The position numbers and the translations under genes were made by a program. The notes below the pieces were generated by a model. It was not told where the DNA came from. It saw nothing but the letters and a program-made list of their open reading frames with translations, and searched no databases. Shown one piece after another: positions 13,401-26,354 of a stretch of 64,000 nucleotides of DNA. The stretch is from NCBI RefSeq assembly GCF_030463535.1, contig NC_132894.1, forward strand, positions 34,058,125 to 34,122,124, read 5' to 3'. How positions within the stretch are numbered: the first letter of the stretch is position 1; each line of letters begins with the position of its first letter. Source of the DNA: Salminus brasiliensis. Lineage: Eukaryota > Chordata > Actinopteri > Characiformes > Bryconidae.

Positions 13401-16400
13401 CGGCCCTGCTTCGGGGTTATGTTTGGAGTCTGTAAACTTAGCACATTTAACAAACTCTGATTGGTAGGACTCGAGGCTTGTTTAGGGCAGAGTCATACAC
13501 GGACAGATTACAGGTTACGAGGCTCTTTTTTTAAAACGTAATTTCTCCCTTTGTTGCACTTTTAATCACTTCATTCCTGTATAAACTCTCCCACTTACTT
13601 GCCTTTCTTCCTCAGACACACCCACTTTCCACTCCCAGCGCCTCGCTCTCCCTTTCTATGGGCGGCACCTCTTAATGCTAGGCCGGCAGACCACCAACGC
13701 TCCTCGAGTGGATTACAGTGCTCCGCACCACTGTTACCCTGTTAGTGTTGTCTGAGGGAGGGAGGCAGGCGGGGGGGGGGGGGGGTGCTCCAAACAATCA
13801 ACACCAGCTTGGGAATCTGCCTTTCTAAAGATCCTTTCTTTTTCCGGCCTTTTTAAAGTTTACCTAGGTATTCCGGAGGGGTCCTCCAGATGTTAGGTTC
13901 GAGGTCTTCTCTTACACTTTCATTGGTCATTGATCATTATTAGATTAATGAATAAAAACACAATACAAAGGCCGTACACTCCTCGATGATGGACCGAGCG
14001 AAGTTGGAGTCATGTCTAGCTGCTCGCTGGGCTTTAAACGAGGTCAGGCTTATTTTGCTTCTTGCGGCTTCTCTGTGGTCAAGTACAGTGCTGTCCATGG
14101 CTCGGGGAAACTGAGACTTCAAGAAAGTCCAGTCATGAAGGCTGTACTGCACTGTCCCACCCTTCCCTCCCTGTCCTCCCAGACGTGTCCCTGTGTCCGG
14201 CTGGGTATTTTTAGAGCTACAGACGGCGAGAGGGAGGAGAGGCGGTCAGTACAGTTTGTCTGCCCTTCTGCTTTTCAATAAGGGAGGATAAACAAATGAA
14301 CGAACGGCCGAACGAACGGCCGAATGAACTCTCGCTTGCTCGCCTCCTTTCTAGTCTTGCTGCTGAACTGAGCAGCTCAGCCTGTATCTCGGGATGTGGT
14401 GGGACACAGATTCTGGTCCTTGAATGTCCATATTCATATCAGTGGCATTATGTCTCAATGGTTCCTGGATGTAGAGTTTTAAGAGAAGTCTTTAGGACCT
14501 CCACATTACTGCCTTGAAGAGGTGGTTTTGCTCACTGGTTGGCTGAGCGAGTGGCTGATGGACTGACTTGGTTAACGGTCATTCACATGGACGGCCTCTT
14601 GTTTGCTTAGAAAAGACAATTTCTCACACTGACGGCCTGAGGGCTACGTTTTGCCGCAAAGCTAACGATCATCTGTGCTTCTTGAGAGGATGTGTGATCT
14701 TGGGTAAGCTGATGTTGGGTCCTCCCACCACCAGCATCGCCCCACAATCAATACCACAGTGGTTTAATTGCGATGGTGGTGTCGGCGTCGCTACTGCACC
14801 AGCTGTCGGCCTCGTCCAGCAGCGCTACTGCAGTGCTAGCATCACTGCCACCCCGGCTACCAGCTTTGCCCAGCATGTCTTTCGCTGCTGCACTGGCTGC
14901 GCCCAGCATCGGTACTCCATTATTGTCAAGAATACCGCACTGGCCGACGTCGCCCGTCCTCCAACTACCACGATCACGCTTTTAGCGCCACTAGCGCACC
15001 AGCTACTGGCCTCACCTTTGTCACAAGCCATGTTCATGAGGTCCATAAGGGCCCTTCACATCTCTAAACACCTAGTAAATATGTGGTCGGTGTCTCTACG
15101 GCTCTGAGGGCAAGGCTGGAGGTCACCTGAAATGGTACAATGACTTCATTTTATGCCACAGAACCTTTTTCACGTTAAAAAAAAAAAAAAAACTGATATT
15201 TTGGTCCTAAACTCCCTACTGTTGAAATGCCACGATTCTATGTAGCCAATCGTGGTCCAGCAAAATCTAGGTTCCCCTGTTTTTTGTTTTTTCTCATTTA
15301 GTGTCTACAACTTTTGGAAGTTCTCTTGACTTTTCAAGAGTCTCACGTCTATTTAATGTATTTTTTTTTAAAGACCTGTGCGCAGCAAGGTTATTCAGGG
15401 AATCAAAAGCTTTTACTCTAAAGAACCTTGTTGTAGAACCAGTATTTTCATGTAAACAGCTGTGCTTTGTGCACTCGCTCCAATAGAGGGATGTTCTTTA
15501 TTTCCATTAGCCCTGAATACTTGTATTAAATCAGACATGACATGCACCCTGAAAGACCCTTTGCCGGCACGGTGCAGGTATAGCTGTCCTTTAGTTATGT
15601 GTCCTTTTGATTATCATCCGGTACCTGTGAATAATGCCTCTGCCTCAGAAGGCAGGTGTTGTAGTGCAAGATAGATGAAAGTACTGACTCAGTGTCCGCG
15701 CCTCTCTTCCCTATCCTCCTGAAAGGACATGGGTAGATGTGTCAGGCTGAAGGGTGAGCTGTAATTTATGGTGGCAGTTAATGGGGGAAGCTCAGCTGTG
15801 CAGAAGACAGAAGGTGGAAAGCATGGCTCTGAAATTGCAGGGAATGCGCCTCGCTGCATACGCTGGGCCTGCGGTAGGGAGGTTTTCCATTCACCGTCCA
15901 TCTGAAGCCCTTCGGTCCATTTGGCCGCCGTATCTCTCGCGTAGCTGGTCATATTTCATCCTTCCCGTGACTGTGGCTAATGCGTATTCGCGTATTGGCT
16001 TCAATCCCGCCAAACATCTCTCGTCTCCATCTCTACAGAGTCGTGACATGCGTCTCTGGCAGGGGGCCAGGTTGCCTATGAGTGAGTTTAAGTTCATCCT
16101 TCTGCATGAAGCGTTTTCGGCGGCAGGAAGCAGTGGGAGGGCTGTTGAATAGCCTGTTCCACTCTGCTGAATTCAAACCGCAGCCGCTACTGGAGTTATT
16201 TATTTGTTGTATTTTAAGCCTGAGCATTAAGTAGATTACATCTCCTTGGAGTGAGGCTCGAGATGGCCAATTGAATTGGTCTTTATCCAGGGGAGAATTT
16301 GACTGAAGGAAACCATTAGAGTCTTCTAATAGACTCGTTCCTCGTTCTCTGAAATGGAAAGGCGGATACTGGTTTTATAGTTCTGGAGTGGACGGTGGTA

Positions 16401-16499
16401 CCAATCAAGAGTAGAGCAACCAACGGCTGGAGCAGTTAATTTGCATGTGTTGACCCCATACGCCATGTCCATGTCCAACACTGGGAGGGTGAAGTCTGA
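10486..16499. other. intronic, mostly unique
   Basis: No gene supported. It holds CT/CGCT runs at 11510-11555, the hAT-like copy at 12676, a G-run of 15 at 13771 and a low-complexity GC-rich stretch at 14730-15020. The longer open frames (for example 11216-11971 and 14568-15107) have no recognisable domain and overlap low complexity. Confidence 0.6.
12676..12865 (-). mobile_element. hAT-like miniature element, second copy
   Basis: Minus-strand reading aligns with 7921-8090 over most of its length (ggcatattttaacggatcggg, ggctattttaatctcc, gacattgttcc). A nearby agggatgtcccgag at 12171 may be the end of a larger related insertion covering 12171-12865. Confidence 0.5.
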
Positions 16500-16685
16500 G
16501 ACATGCGCAACCAGCCACCACCTCTTTACAAGCTTCCGCCAATGCAATGCCCAGCAATAGGGCATCAGCTAGCAAGTGATGTGGGGAGGAGGAGAAAGCA
16601 AGGCCACTTGTGCTCTACCAGGGTTCCGGCTGCTGATGGCAGGCAGCATGACCTGGGATTCGAACCAGTGACCTTGGAGTCCTCC
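16500..16685 (-). mobile_element. tRNA-derived SINE, copy A
   Basis: On the minus strand the head contains a B-box-like GGTTCGAATCCCA (about 16655-16667), then catgctgcctgccatcagcagccgg and a body shared with copies at 16686, 19855 and 38590. It abuts copy B. Confidence 0.65.
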
Positions 16686-16915
16686 TCTTTTTTTGTTTTA
16701 ATTAACCCACTTGTTCATAGCTCCCCCTAGCACTAGCGATGATCCCCACACTCGTATACCTGCAAAGTCAGCCAATGCCTGCCAATGATGCAGTGTTGCC
16801 AGGCAGCCATCGCGCCAAGAAGAAGTTGTGCCCTCTTAGACTCCGGATGCTAATGGCAGGCAGCATGACCCGGGACCTCAAACCATCCACCGGACCACTC
16901 TGAGCCCCTCTTATC
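16686..16915 (-). mobile_element. tRNA-derived SINE, copy B
   Basis: Minus strand. The head at about 16915 has agtggtccggtgg, followed by the catgctgcctgccattagcatccgg phrase. The tail at 16686-16740 (gggggagctatgaacaagtgggttaatt, then A-rich) is the family tail, also seen at 20100-20130. Confidence 0.65.
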
Positions 16916-19854
16916 CTCTCATTTAGGATATAAAATTGGACCTTAATGAGCGTTTAATACCTCTGACATTGGACGTTGTCTTCGTTTGCATTTGGGGAGC
17001 AGAACTTGTACCTGTACTTGACCCTTTGTTTCCCAAAGGCCTGACCAGATCACTGTCTGCTGGACAGTATTGCTGTTTTTGCACGTCCAAAAGATCTGGA
17101 CGTGAAGGATCACAGATGTCCTGCAGATGCACCAGGTCTGGGCACTCTTATTAGGAATTGAAGGGATTCAGAGGTACTTGGGGGTTAACTGTCCAATCAC
17201 GGGCGCCTTCCACTCTCCGAGAACCTCATATAGAAGCTTTTGAAGCCTCTGTGATGAATACAGGTGCTTTCGGTTTATCCCTTGCCACTATAACCAGTCC
17301 AGCGTGTGCTTGGCTGACGTTAGCCCCGCCGGCAGCAGGTTGGGGGCCGGTGCACGTGAACGTTGCAGCTGTAGGTTTTAGTTGAAATACTCATTTTCAT
17401 CAGATGTCAACCAGCCCCCTGGAACAGAAGAGGGCCAGCAGAGACTGAGGTTTCCTTCTGTTTTGGGCCCTGGCTGCCTAGTCTGGAATCCCCTGACCTG
17501 TGTCTGCCCACCACACAGCGAGCAGCTCCTGTTCTCTCCGCTTCCTGTGCAGCTTATGGACTTCAGGCTCCGACCCCACTTCAAGCTGGAATTTCCTCCA
17601 CCTTTTTTTCTTTCCTAAGTTGGACCTGTCCCCCCCCCCTCCCCTCCCCCAAACCCTCTTAGATTTACTGTTCCCAGTGTAACACTCGTGTTTGCCAGGG
17701 TTCGAAATCTAACTCTAAGCCTTTAGTAGGGGGAAGCTTTCAGCACCATCCAACCATGACAGACTTTGCTGGTATTTATATTGAAGAGCTTTGTATCTCG
17801 ATTTCCTGAAGACCAAAGCGGCTGACCGAAGCTGGCTGGAGTGTGTTAGGCGATCGACTGGCAGTGTTTTCTCTCTGTCTCCAAGACTCTTTCGAAGGCC
17901 GAGAGGATCTATGTCCTCTGCACTGCAGAGACGGGGCGATGATGAGCTTCCATCAGTCCGATCAGCGGAAATAGAAACGTCGGTGGGGGGATGAGGAGAA
18001 GGGTGTCCCGTCTCTGGCAGGGACACCTATAGATGCCCAGAATTGGTCTAAAAACCCTCGTCAGTGTGTGCCAGCAAAGTTAGACACCCTAGAGAGCAAT
18101 GGCAGATATAGACTTTCCGTTGGCTAGAGGCTGGCTTTAGATAGCAAGCTTATTTTGACTGTGCTGTGTGTTTGGGCATTATGCCACCCTGTTTGGCTTT
18201 GTTATCTGTGTGGTGCGTGTCACCCAGGGTTATCACACTGGGCTGCCCTCAGGAATAGGCCTTTTCTGACCTGCCGAGTGGAGAGCGGGGCCTCCTGACT
18301 TGGTCGTCTTCTTCTGCCAGAGCTCTTGAGCAGAGCCAGGAGGCTCTTCTGGGTGCCCTCTTATCTACACAGATAGCTGGCTTGTTGTGTTTACTTCATA
18401 CACTTAGATAGAGACCCTGACTTTCATCAATGCGCTGTCCAGACGGCACAGACCCGGTTAACTCTCAACTGCTTACAAGAAGGTACCAGAGATGGTTCTC
18501 TGTGTGATACCCTAGAAGGTAAAGCACCAGTATCTGAAGGTATGAGGGTGCTCTGGTATGTCCCATGTCCCTGAGAGCGAATCCTAAGCTAATCCAGTTA
18601 TCTGCTCTAAGGATTTACCATAGTCCGAGTGTTCACCTCCAGACTCTTTATTATATTAGTGCTATTATTTAAATATTGGATGAAGCGGCACTCTGGTGTT
18701 TACCAGAACGTCTCCTCCCATAGCCAGCCTTGCTCCCCTTCACCAGATCCTCACCAGTTGCAAAAGTAGGTCAGACTGCCCTGGGTTCACTCAGCGTCTG
18801 CAGACTTTCTTTTTTTTTTCTGCCTTTCCGTTCTTTCTGCACGATTGCATCCTGTGTCCGGCAGGGCGTGGTCAGGCCCGTACCGCACCACACCTCAGGC
18901 CATTGAGGTCATTTCTGCAGACGTTCAGGTTGTTCCTTCAGGTTTGTGGTCTGCAGAGAGGCCACATGGCCAATTAGTCACCCCTCCAACCTCCTCCAAC
19001 CTGCTCCTTTCCTTTTTCCCTGACCTGCCCTTTAGCCTGCACTGCTGATGAGCTTCGGAACACGGAGCTTCTCGCCTTCATTTCTCTCGAAGTGTCGCGG
19101 GTTTCGCTCACAACAGCTGCAAGATTACCCCATCAGCACTCTGGTGCTACACTGGCAGGAACAGGATGGCACTGATGAAGAAAAGCGGTACACCCCCCAC
19201 ACACCCACCCCTTTGCTGCCACCGTGAAGCAAATCCCATTAAATCAAGCAGCTGGGGGGCTTGGAGAGAGCAGGCTTGTGTAGCCCTGTCTAAGCGTGGC
19301 CGCAGCGTTTAGGAGGAAAAAGCAATCTCGCGGATGCTTCTCATCACTCCACTCATCACGCCAGCATAATTTGAGCCACTTTCATTTGACGAGCGCTGAC
19401 TGACGAGCTCTCGATCGGAATGGAGGGGCTGGATTCCCGGGAGTCGCTGGGCGAATCGCGACCAGTCGAAGCCCTTGATTATACTGCAATAGCAGACTCT
19501 GATGACGGCGCTATCGTGAATTATCAGCAGATTGCATTGTTGTGATAATCACTAAGATTAGTAATTAAGCTAGGAAAGGTTGGAGGTCTGCACAGGCCTG
19601 AAAATGAAGGCCGAACTGACCAAAGAAACCAGGCAGAGAGAGAAAACGGGTCGAAATGGAGAGGCTGGATTATCTATGCAGGCGACCAATCGGAAGACTC
19701 CCCTCTGTTTTTGAGCCCATTTTTCCTAGACTGATACTACAGTGGGGTAGTAGGATGATGAGCTAATGAAATGGTCAGAGGTTAGAGGTCTACACAGGCA
19801 TTGAACATGAAGGCCAAACCTGACCTCTACCCATAAGCTGATCCCAGTTACTGG
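16916..19854. other. intronic, unique
   Basis: Nothing recognisable apart from short C-runs (17629) and T-runs (18809). Confidence 0.6.
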
Positions 19855-20150
19855 TCCCTGTACCATTTTTGCCATCAGCAGCCAGAGTCTGAGAGCGCAC
19901 AATTTGGCTGTGCTCTCTCCGGGTGGGTGGATGGCGCTCTGTTACTCTCTGTTACTCTGCTCTACAGTCTGTTAGCTGGTATGGCTACAGAACTGGGGCC
20001 CCAGAGCTTCGGCTGCCTGGCGATGCTGTGTTGTCGGCAGCAGTTCGAAGAAAGCCAGCGGAGAAGTTGTTACCCTCCTAGTGTCGGGAGCATTGCTAGT
20101 GCTAGGGGGAGCTACGATTGAGTGGGTTAACTGGCTGTATCACTTTGGGA
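19855..20150 (+). mobile_element. tRNA-derived SINE, copy D (plus strand)
   Basis: Contains the same body marks: catcagcagccagagtctgagag, gggtgggtggatggcgct, gagcttcggctgcctggcgat and the tail tagtgctagggggagctacgattgagtggg. The body appears more complete than in the minus-strand copies. Confidence 0.6.
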
Positions 20151-20261
20151 GAGGAAAATCAACAAAGAAGCCCGCTATTTTGTCGGGCCTCGTAGAGAGT
20201 GTGTATGGAACAATGCCAGGTTGCTGTTTTTGACATGTGAGTCTAGCAGTTGTTTATTAAG

Positions 20262-20413
20262 TTTATTAAATTTCTGGATGAATGGACCAATAGAAATGCT
20301 CCAATTTTTTATTTATTTATTTATTTTTTAAACATTGACTTCCATTAAAAGTTAAAGAAGGGGGTTTCTTCACCTGTGAAGCTACTGTGAAGCTGCAGAT
20401 ACAAGGTTTTTGC
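20262..20413 (+). mobile_element. same TIR family, left-truncated copy
   Basis: Body phrase gaccaatagaaatgctcc and right end gcagatacaaggtttttgcc. The left end is missing and a TTTA run sits inside it. Confidence 0.65.
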
Positions 20414-20439
20414 CTGACATCAATGACGTGTTGCAGTTT

Positions 20440-20693
20440 ATTTTAAATTAAATATAAGCCACATTTTCAGCCTTTTTTGTACTGTATAGTTTCCACCTGA
20501 GCTTATTTTTTATTATATATAAATTTATTATATATAATTTATTATATATAAATAATAAATTAAAATAATTTATAATAATAATAATATTTGTATTATTAGT
20601 ATTAAATAAAGTAAAAAATATAATAGTAGTATTAGTAGTAGTAGTTATTATTAGTAGTAATTACTATTTATTTTATTATTATTATTTTATTTT

Positions 20694-20785
<92 letters not shown>
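20440..20785. repeat. A/T-rich block with (TA)n(CA)n microsatellite
   Basis: A/T-rich triplet-like sequence is followed by about 37 TA units (20695-20768) and eight CA units. Confidence 0.9.
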
Positions 20786-23571
20786 CAGCAGTTTTGTGGT
20801 ATTTCAGTCTTTGTTGCCGATTTTGATGGGGTATCTTTCTTTGTCCTCCAGTTTCCAGCCTAGCATCAGTCCTAAACCCGTACTGGGGTGTTGTATTGCT
20901 GCCATTGTCTTTGTAGACCGCAGCAGCAGTGTTGTGGGATCAAGTCGTGGCATTTGAATGTCTTCTGTAAGGGACCGAACCAAACACCACCTCTGTTCAC
21001 CGGGGGAAGCCTATTAGTCATCAGCAGCACGAACAGTTTCCAGAGTCTCTTGCCTGAGAATGATCTCAGGCTCTGTGTTTGTCTCCATGCTGAAAGACCG
21101 CCTGTGTGGCTGTTCTTTTTATCTGACCACATCGTCCAGCCTGCTGCACTGAGCTGCACTGAGCTGCACTGAGCTTTACCCACACGGCTGTAATCAGAAG
21201 CTGGCCCACGACCTGCTTGATTAGTTCTGTTTATTTATTTATTTAAATCCAGCACCGCAGCCAGTGTTAACGAAGGCGCTAGTCGTAATGTGCCTCACTT
21301 AGGAAATCTATAAGCATTGATATGCAGCTCTTGAACGTTCCTCATCTGTTGCGCGAGGGCCTTGAATAATCAGGTGCTGGATGAAGCCATCAATTTTCAG
21401 CCCCTCTAGCCTCGAATGTCATTGGCTATGAAATGCTTCAATAAATGGTGCGATGAGGGAAATGTCCTCTTTCCGAGGCCCTTGTCCTTGCTCCCAGGCA
21501 GCATGCTCTTTGTGGAGCGACCTCCGGGTCGGATTATTTGCTGAAATGATCCGGCCCGCGAGTGCTGACGGCTAAATCGCCAGGTTTTTATTAACAGGCC
21601 GTCTCTGTCTTCAAGGCTTGATTACAGGAACCTGAGGGGCAGTGAAAAGAAGATTTAAGCAGTTGTGTACAGGAACAGTGGGGCTATCTGGAGCTCCTGG
21701 ACTGGACTTACGTCCACCACGTCTGCTAAAGTGAGGCGCTTTGAGACTAATGTAAATTAGCGTGGATGGTATGATGCACACACACTCATCGCGATGAGGC
21801 CTGGAAACCTTAAGCTTTGAGGTATTGAGGGAATTGTAGTGGGTTTATGGGTTAACTGTAGTCTTGTTGGTTATATCCAGCTTGTCCAGAAATGTGTGTC
21901 CTCCAAGGGTGGCTCTCAGCATAATTTGCTAAATGGTAGGATGTAGGGTCCCACATCAGTTTGATCCTGGATACAAACACTCGAGCACTGAAGAACACCT
22001 GCAGACAAGGAGCCGCTCACATAGGGGAAGGTTATTAGCCATGCAGGCTAGGAGTCGAAGTGGTCACGTGACTAAATGAACCAATCACACAATCCCTCAC
22101 CCGGTGCCAATCTCTGGCCCTCCAGAAGCCGTTGGTCTGGGGTTCGCTTCAGGTGGACTCTGTGGAAGCTGTCCACTCCCAGTGCGATGGGGGGGGGGGG
22201 GATTCCTGAGATTCCTGCTGTGATGTGACGCTGCTTTTCACCGCTTAAGTGTTTGTATTTAGGGAAAATCAGGAAAAGCAATAAACTGATGAACCCAGCT
22301 CCTTCAGTTTTGTGAAAATGCACAGAAAAGTGAGGTTCAAAATTCCGTGATCGATCCACGGTTCGAAATGAATTCTTCTTCTGTGTGAAAGCAAACCAGC
22401 GATAATGAGCCCCCTCCCTAAACAAGCCCAGAATCCGTCCTGGATGTGGACATGAGTGATGATAAAAATGCTTGGGTCCAGAAATGAGCTCTAGTGTGAA
22501 AACACTGTAAGGGATTTGATCCAACACCCTCCTGACGCGAGCAGTGCTTTGGCTGTTTTTCGCTGATTTCTGTGGAAAAGGAGGTGGAGGATAAGGGATG
22601 TAAGGGATGTAAGGGATGGGAGGGTGGAGGTAGAGAATCCTTTGCTTTTACAAAATTGGGCCCCTTAAACAATGTCTTTGATGGGTCCATTTCCCCTCAT
22701 CCCCTCACTTCAGGCATCTCTTCACCTTCAGCCAACACAAACATGAGAGCACCCAGGCTTTTGGCCGTGCAGATCCCGACATGACTAATGCGGCTCGCGA
22801 CAGAAGCTGCGGAAGCTGCAGTGCCGCTTCAGGAGATTAATTTCACTTCTTGTGTCAACATCCGCTTTCACATCATGAAGAGCGCTTGATTCATCAGCTC
22901 TGCGTCATTGCGGGGGCTGCTTAGCTGCTAGCGCGGCTGCAGCGGGTCTGAACGTGGCAGGCTGGTGCGTTTTCATGAGAAGTTCCAGGGAACGGAGGAT
23001 GCGTGTCTGTACACGCTCAGGCATCCGTCAGTTGGTGCAGTGGCTCCGTGACAGGATCTGTCAAAACTGCTGCTCACTTCTTCTTCTGGTAGGCACCTGG
23101 AAACCCCCCTATAATTGATTTGGCCCAGAAAAGGGCCGACCTGACCGATCTGTCTGACGGGCAGGGGAGTTCTGGTGCCTTGCAGACGTACGAATTTGGT
23201 GTGAATTGGAGGAAATGGAAAAACAACAGCTGCTGGTTGAGAAGCTAATCAGGCCCATCACCTGTGGCTGTGACCGTTTCTCATATTTAGGCCAAATGTC
23301 TTGTAAGGGCTCATCTTTCCTGTGTCTCTGAGCGGAGATCAGGGTGCTGAGCGTGAAACGCTGAGCCTGTGATGTCTGCCCTGGTTTAATATCCTGCGCT
23401 CTGACTGGGTAATATCCTGACTGAGACTTCAGTCACTCCTCATGTGAATTTGATTCAGATGAGGTGGTCGTCATTTCTCAAGCCAGCCTCTTCACTCTGC
23501 AGCTTTTTAGGTTCTGCAGAAGCTCCATTCAGTGCTTCAGACCATTAGCCACTAATATAGGACCTGGGGAA
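20786..23571. other. intronic, unique
   Basis: No gene supported. Small tandem repeats: ctgcactgag three times at about 21143-21172, and ggatgtaag-type at 22592-22618. 21200-21660 looks low in repeats and could hold conserved non-coding sequence. Confidence 0.55.
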
Positions 23572-23632
23572 TTTGGGTATGGTTTGGGTAGATATGGGTT
23601 ACTTGGTGAAGTGGAGTCATCAGCTAGTGTGG

Positions 23633-23673
<41 letters not shown>

Positions 23674-23794
23674 TACTACTACTACCACTACTATTTATAA
23701 AAATAATACTACTAATAATAATAATCCACACTAGCTGATGACTCCACTTCACCATGTGCATAAGTAACCCATATCTACCCAAACCATACCCAAA
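23572..23794. repeat. long inverted repeat around triplet microsatellites
   Basis: The left arm at 23572-23636 and right arm at about 23721-23794 are reverse complements except for an eight-base insertion (tgtgcata) in the right arm and a few changes. The loop contains (TTA)n, (CTA)n and A/T-rich sequence. It could form a large hairpin. It is followed by more TTA/GTT/CTA triplet runs to 23955. Confidence 0.88.
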
Positions 23795-23874
23795 TAATAA
23801 TATAATAATAAGTAGTAGTAGTAGTTGTTGTTGTTGTTGTTGTTAATAATGTTAATAATAATAATAACTTCTAC

Positions 23875-23906
<32 letters not shown>

Positions 23907-23955
23907 CTTCTTATTATTACTACTACTACTACTATTATTATTATTATTATTATTG
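23634..23955. repeat. trinucleotide microsatellite cluster (TTA, CTA, GTT, GTA)
   Basis: Runs of TTA (23634-23668), CTA, TAA, GTA and GTT (23820-23842) and again TTA/CTA up to 23955. They are interrupted by the right arm of the inverted repeat. Confidence 0.9.
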
Positions 23956-24557
23956 CATAACATTTCACAAACATTTGTAATGCAGATTTTTGCAGAAGTT
24001 CTGGTGTCAACAAACTGCTGATAAACTGTTCATATGTTCAGCTGATGCAAAGAAGAGTTATGTCAGTGTTTATTTAAAAAAAATAAATAAATACATATAT
24101 ATAATTTTTTTTTTTGGATTAAAGAAAGCATAGCTACTGTATATTGTGAGATCTAATATATATATATGCGCACACACATATGTGCATGCATGCCAAATAG
24201 CCCACGGCTACCGGAGGCCTTGTGTTTTCTGAGTATGATAAATTGGTAGGTGCTGCTGCAGGACTGTTAGTTGAAAGATTGCACGCTTCTTTTTGGCAGT
24301 ATCTGATAAATCTGTAATTTGGGAAATTAGAGGGAAGATACTGCCCCAAACACAGACAGCAGAGCCAAAACCGCTTCCCATTCAGTCCCTGCTGGAGGTC
24401 CAGAGCTCTGTGGAACAGGCAGTGTTGGACACTAGTGGACTATAGGAAATTGAATGGGCTTTAATTCAGCTAGAGCATCGCAGTAAATCCACGTTACAGA
24501 TCATAACTCAGTTCTGCTCTTCAACAGAGTCAGTACGGATTATATCGTTGCTGTCCT

Positions 24558-24773
24558 GCAAAAACCTTGTATCTCCATTTATAATGTATTTATTGCTATT
24601 TATTACAGTTCTCTTTAATGTGAATCGGGCAGTTTTTCTTTATATTGTCAGAATTTCATGCTGAGTAGACCAATAGAAATGCTCCAGAATGACTTCAATG
24701 ATTTAAACCTTTTGACGTTTGACTTCCGTTGTCTTCAGTAAAGCTGCCGTATTGGAGATACGAGGTGTTTTGC
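24558..24773 (+). mobile_element. 216-bp TIR element (caaaaaccttgtatctcc family), full copy
   Basis: The left end gcaaaaaccttgtatctcc and right end ggagatacgaggtgttttgc are inverted. The body contains gaccaatagaaatgctcc. Other copies lie at 20262, 45775, 47383, 58985 and 59484. No coding capacity, so non-autonomous. Confidence 0.75.
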
Positions 24774-24963
24774 ACATGAAGGCGTGGTTATTCTGAAAAA
24801 CTTTACAAACTTTTCAGAAGTGTCATTTTTCCTTCTCCGATTGCCCTCAGATAACCCGTCATCAGTGCCTCCATGCATCCTCTTCCGGAGAAGTTTGAGT
24901 ACACTGCCGGCCTCCTGTGGTGACACTTCTTCAGTGGTGGTGTTTCAGTGTCCTCGCTGTCCC

Positions 24964-24966
<3 letters not shown>

Positions 24967-25022
<56 letters not shown>
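24967..25022. repeat. (CT)n microsatellite
   Basis: A TC run with one interruption (tttc). Confidence 0.95.
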
Positions 25023-25023
<1 letters not shown>

Positions 25024-26293
25024 ATTATATTTAGGGTCAGCATCTTAGCAGGCAAAGCTGGTCTTACAGCAGCATAAGGGGTCAGACTCTACATGAGGCC
25101 CATTACGCTGCAGTGGAGCCAATTAAAAGGCTCTAATAGCATTTTTAAATTAGATTTGCATGACTGGCAGGGCAGCAGCGGCAGCAAAGGTGGCGGGACG
25201 TTCTCTGTAGTAGTAGATAAGTGTCGTTTGTCCCGGGGTCCGACTCTCTTGCTCCGAGCTCTGCCTTCGGGCTGATGGATGGCGGTGCAGGGGCGCTGCA
25301 GGGCCAGCGTTGACTCAGCACAGCCCGTCACTGGGCAGTTATTTACTACAGGCATGTGTGTACACGCACTCCGGGCGCAGTGCATGCATCACATACACAC
25401 ATTAAAAAAAAAAAAACAGCCCGTGGAAAATTACAGCCTGTGAACGAAAGCAAATCAGAGATTCTCACAAATAAAGAAATCTGCTGGATGATTTTGAGAG
25501 CTGGGGCTTGTTTACGTGTTGGTTTGCTGAGGGGATAGGGAGTCTTGGCCTGAACAGGTGTTGATTTAGGTGCTTTGATTCTGGTAAATATCTACTATGT
25601 ACCACTTTCAGCTTCATTCGTTTATTATTTATTTATTTAATTAATTAATTATTAATTCAGTACACATAATTACATTCATGGCCTTTGGCTGATGCTCTTA
25701 TCCAGAGCTCTTGCATGTGGATCATGTTATACAAGTAAGAGAATGTAGAGTTTAGGAGTCTTACACAATGCCCCCCCCCCCCCACCCCTGAGATGGCTTA
25801 TACAGCCTGTACTGTAAATGTAAATTTTTTTTATTATTATTATTTTAATTATTGGCTTCAGCTTTGCTGGCTTTTTCTCACTGGATAAAAAAAAGGCTTG
25901 TAATGGAAATGAGATGTTGCCTGAGCGACAAAAATCGGCTAATACTGCCCCCCCCCAGTGGATTCCACTGTCTTATCTGTAGGCATTAAGTGCTTTTGTC
26001 CCGTGGTAATGTGTTTGTTCAGGCTCAGGGACGTTGGAGGACGGTGCGATTGTGGTGACTGCAAATTCGCGTCACTCTTTTCTTCACGAGCACCCTTGAG
26101 TTCATTCCTCTGGCATCCTCGGTCCCAAGGATGCTGCGGCTGTGCAGAGGTCACAGGGTAAATGTGTTCATAGCATAACGGTTGCGTCGGCCTCCGGACG
26201 CCGGGCTGGAGAGAGCAAGCTGAGCTTGAGGAGTGAAGGGGAAGGGTAGTAAACCTCTAACAGCGACTCTGCCATCATGTAGCACCTGGTCGG

Positions 26294-26295
<2 letters not shown>
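25023..26295. other. intronic, unique
   Basis: No gene supported. 25080-25330 looks low in repeats. C-runs occur at 25772 and 25949. Confidence 0.55.
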
Positions 26296-26337
<42 letters not shown>

Positions 26338-26354
26338 GTGCGCGCGCGCGCGCG
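26296..26354. repeat. (GT)n(CG)n alternating purine-pyrimidine tract
   Basis: Strictly alternating for about 59 bases, ending in seven CG units: a classic Z-DNA-prone composition. Confidence 0.95.

Noticed and set aside
14568..15107. A 179-codon open frame on the plus strand
   Set aside because: Overlaps a GC-rich repetitive stretch that is open in several frames on both strands. No domain seen.
16654..16668. Possible tRNA gene (GGTTCGAATCCCA on the minus strand)
   Set aside because: There is no cloverleaf around it, and the flanks match a repeated family, so it is the B box of a SINE.
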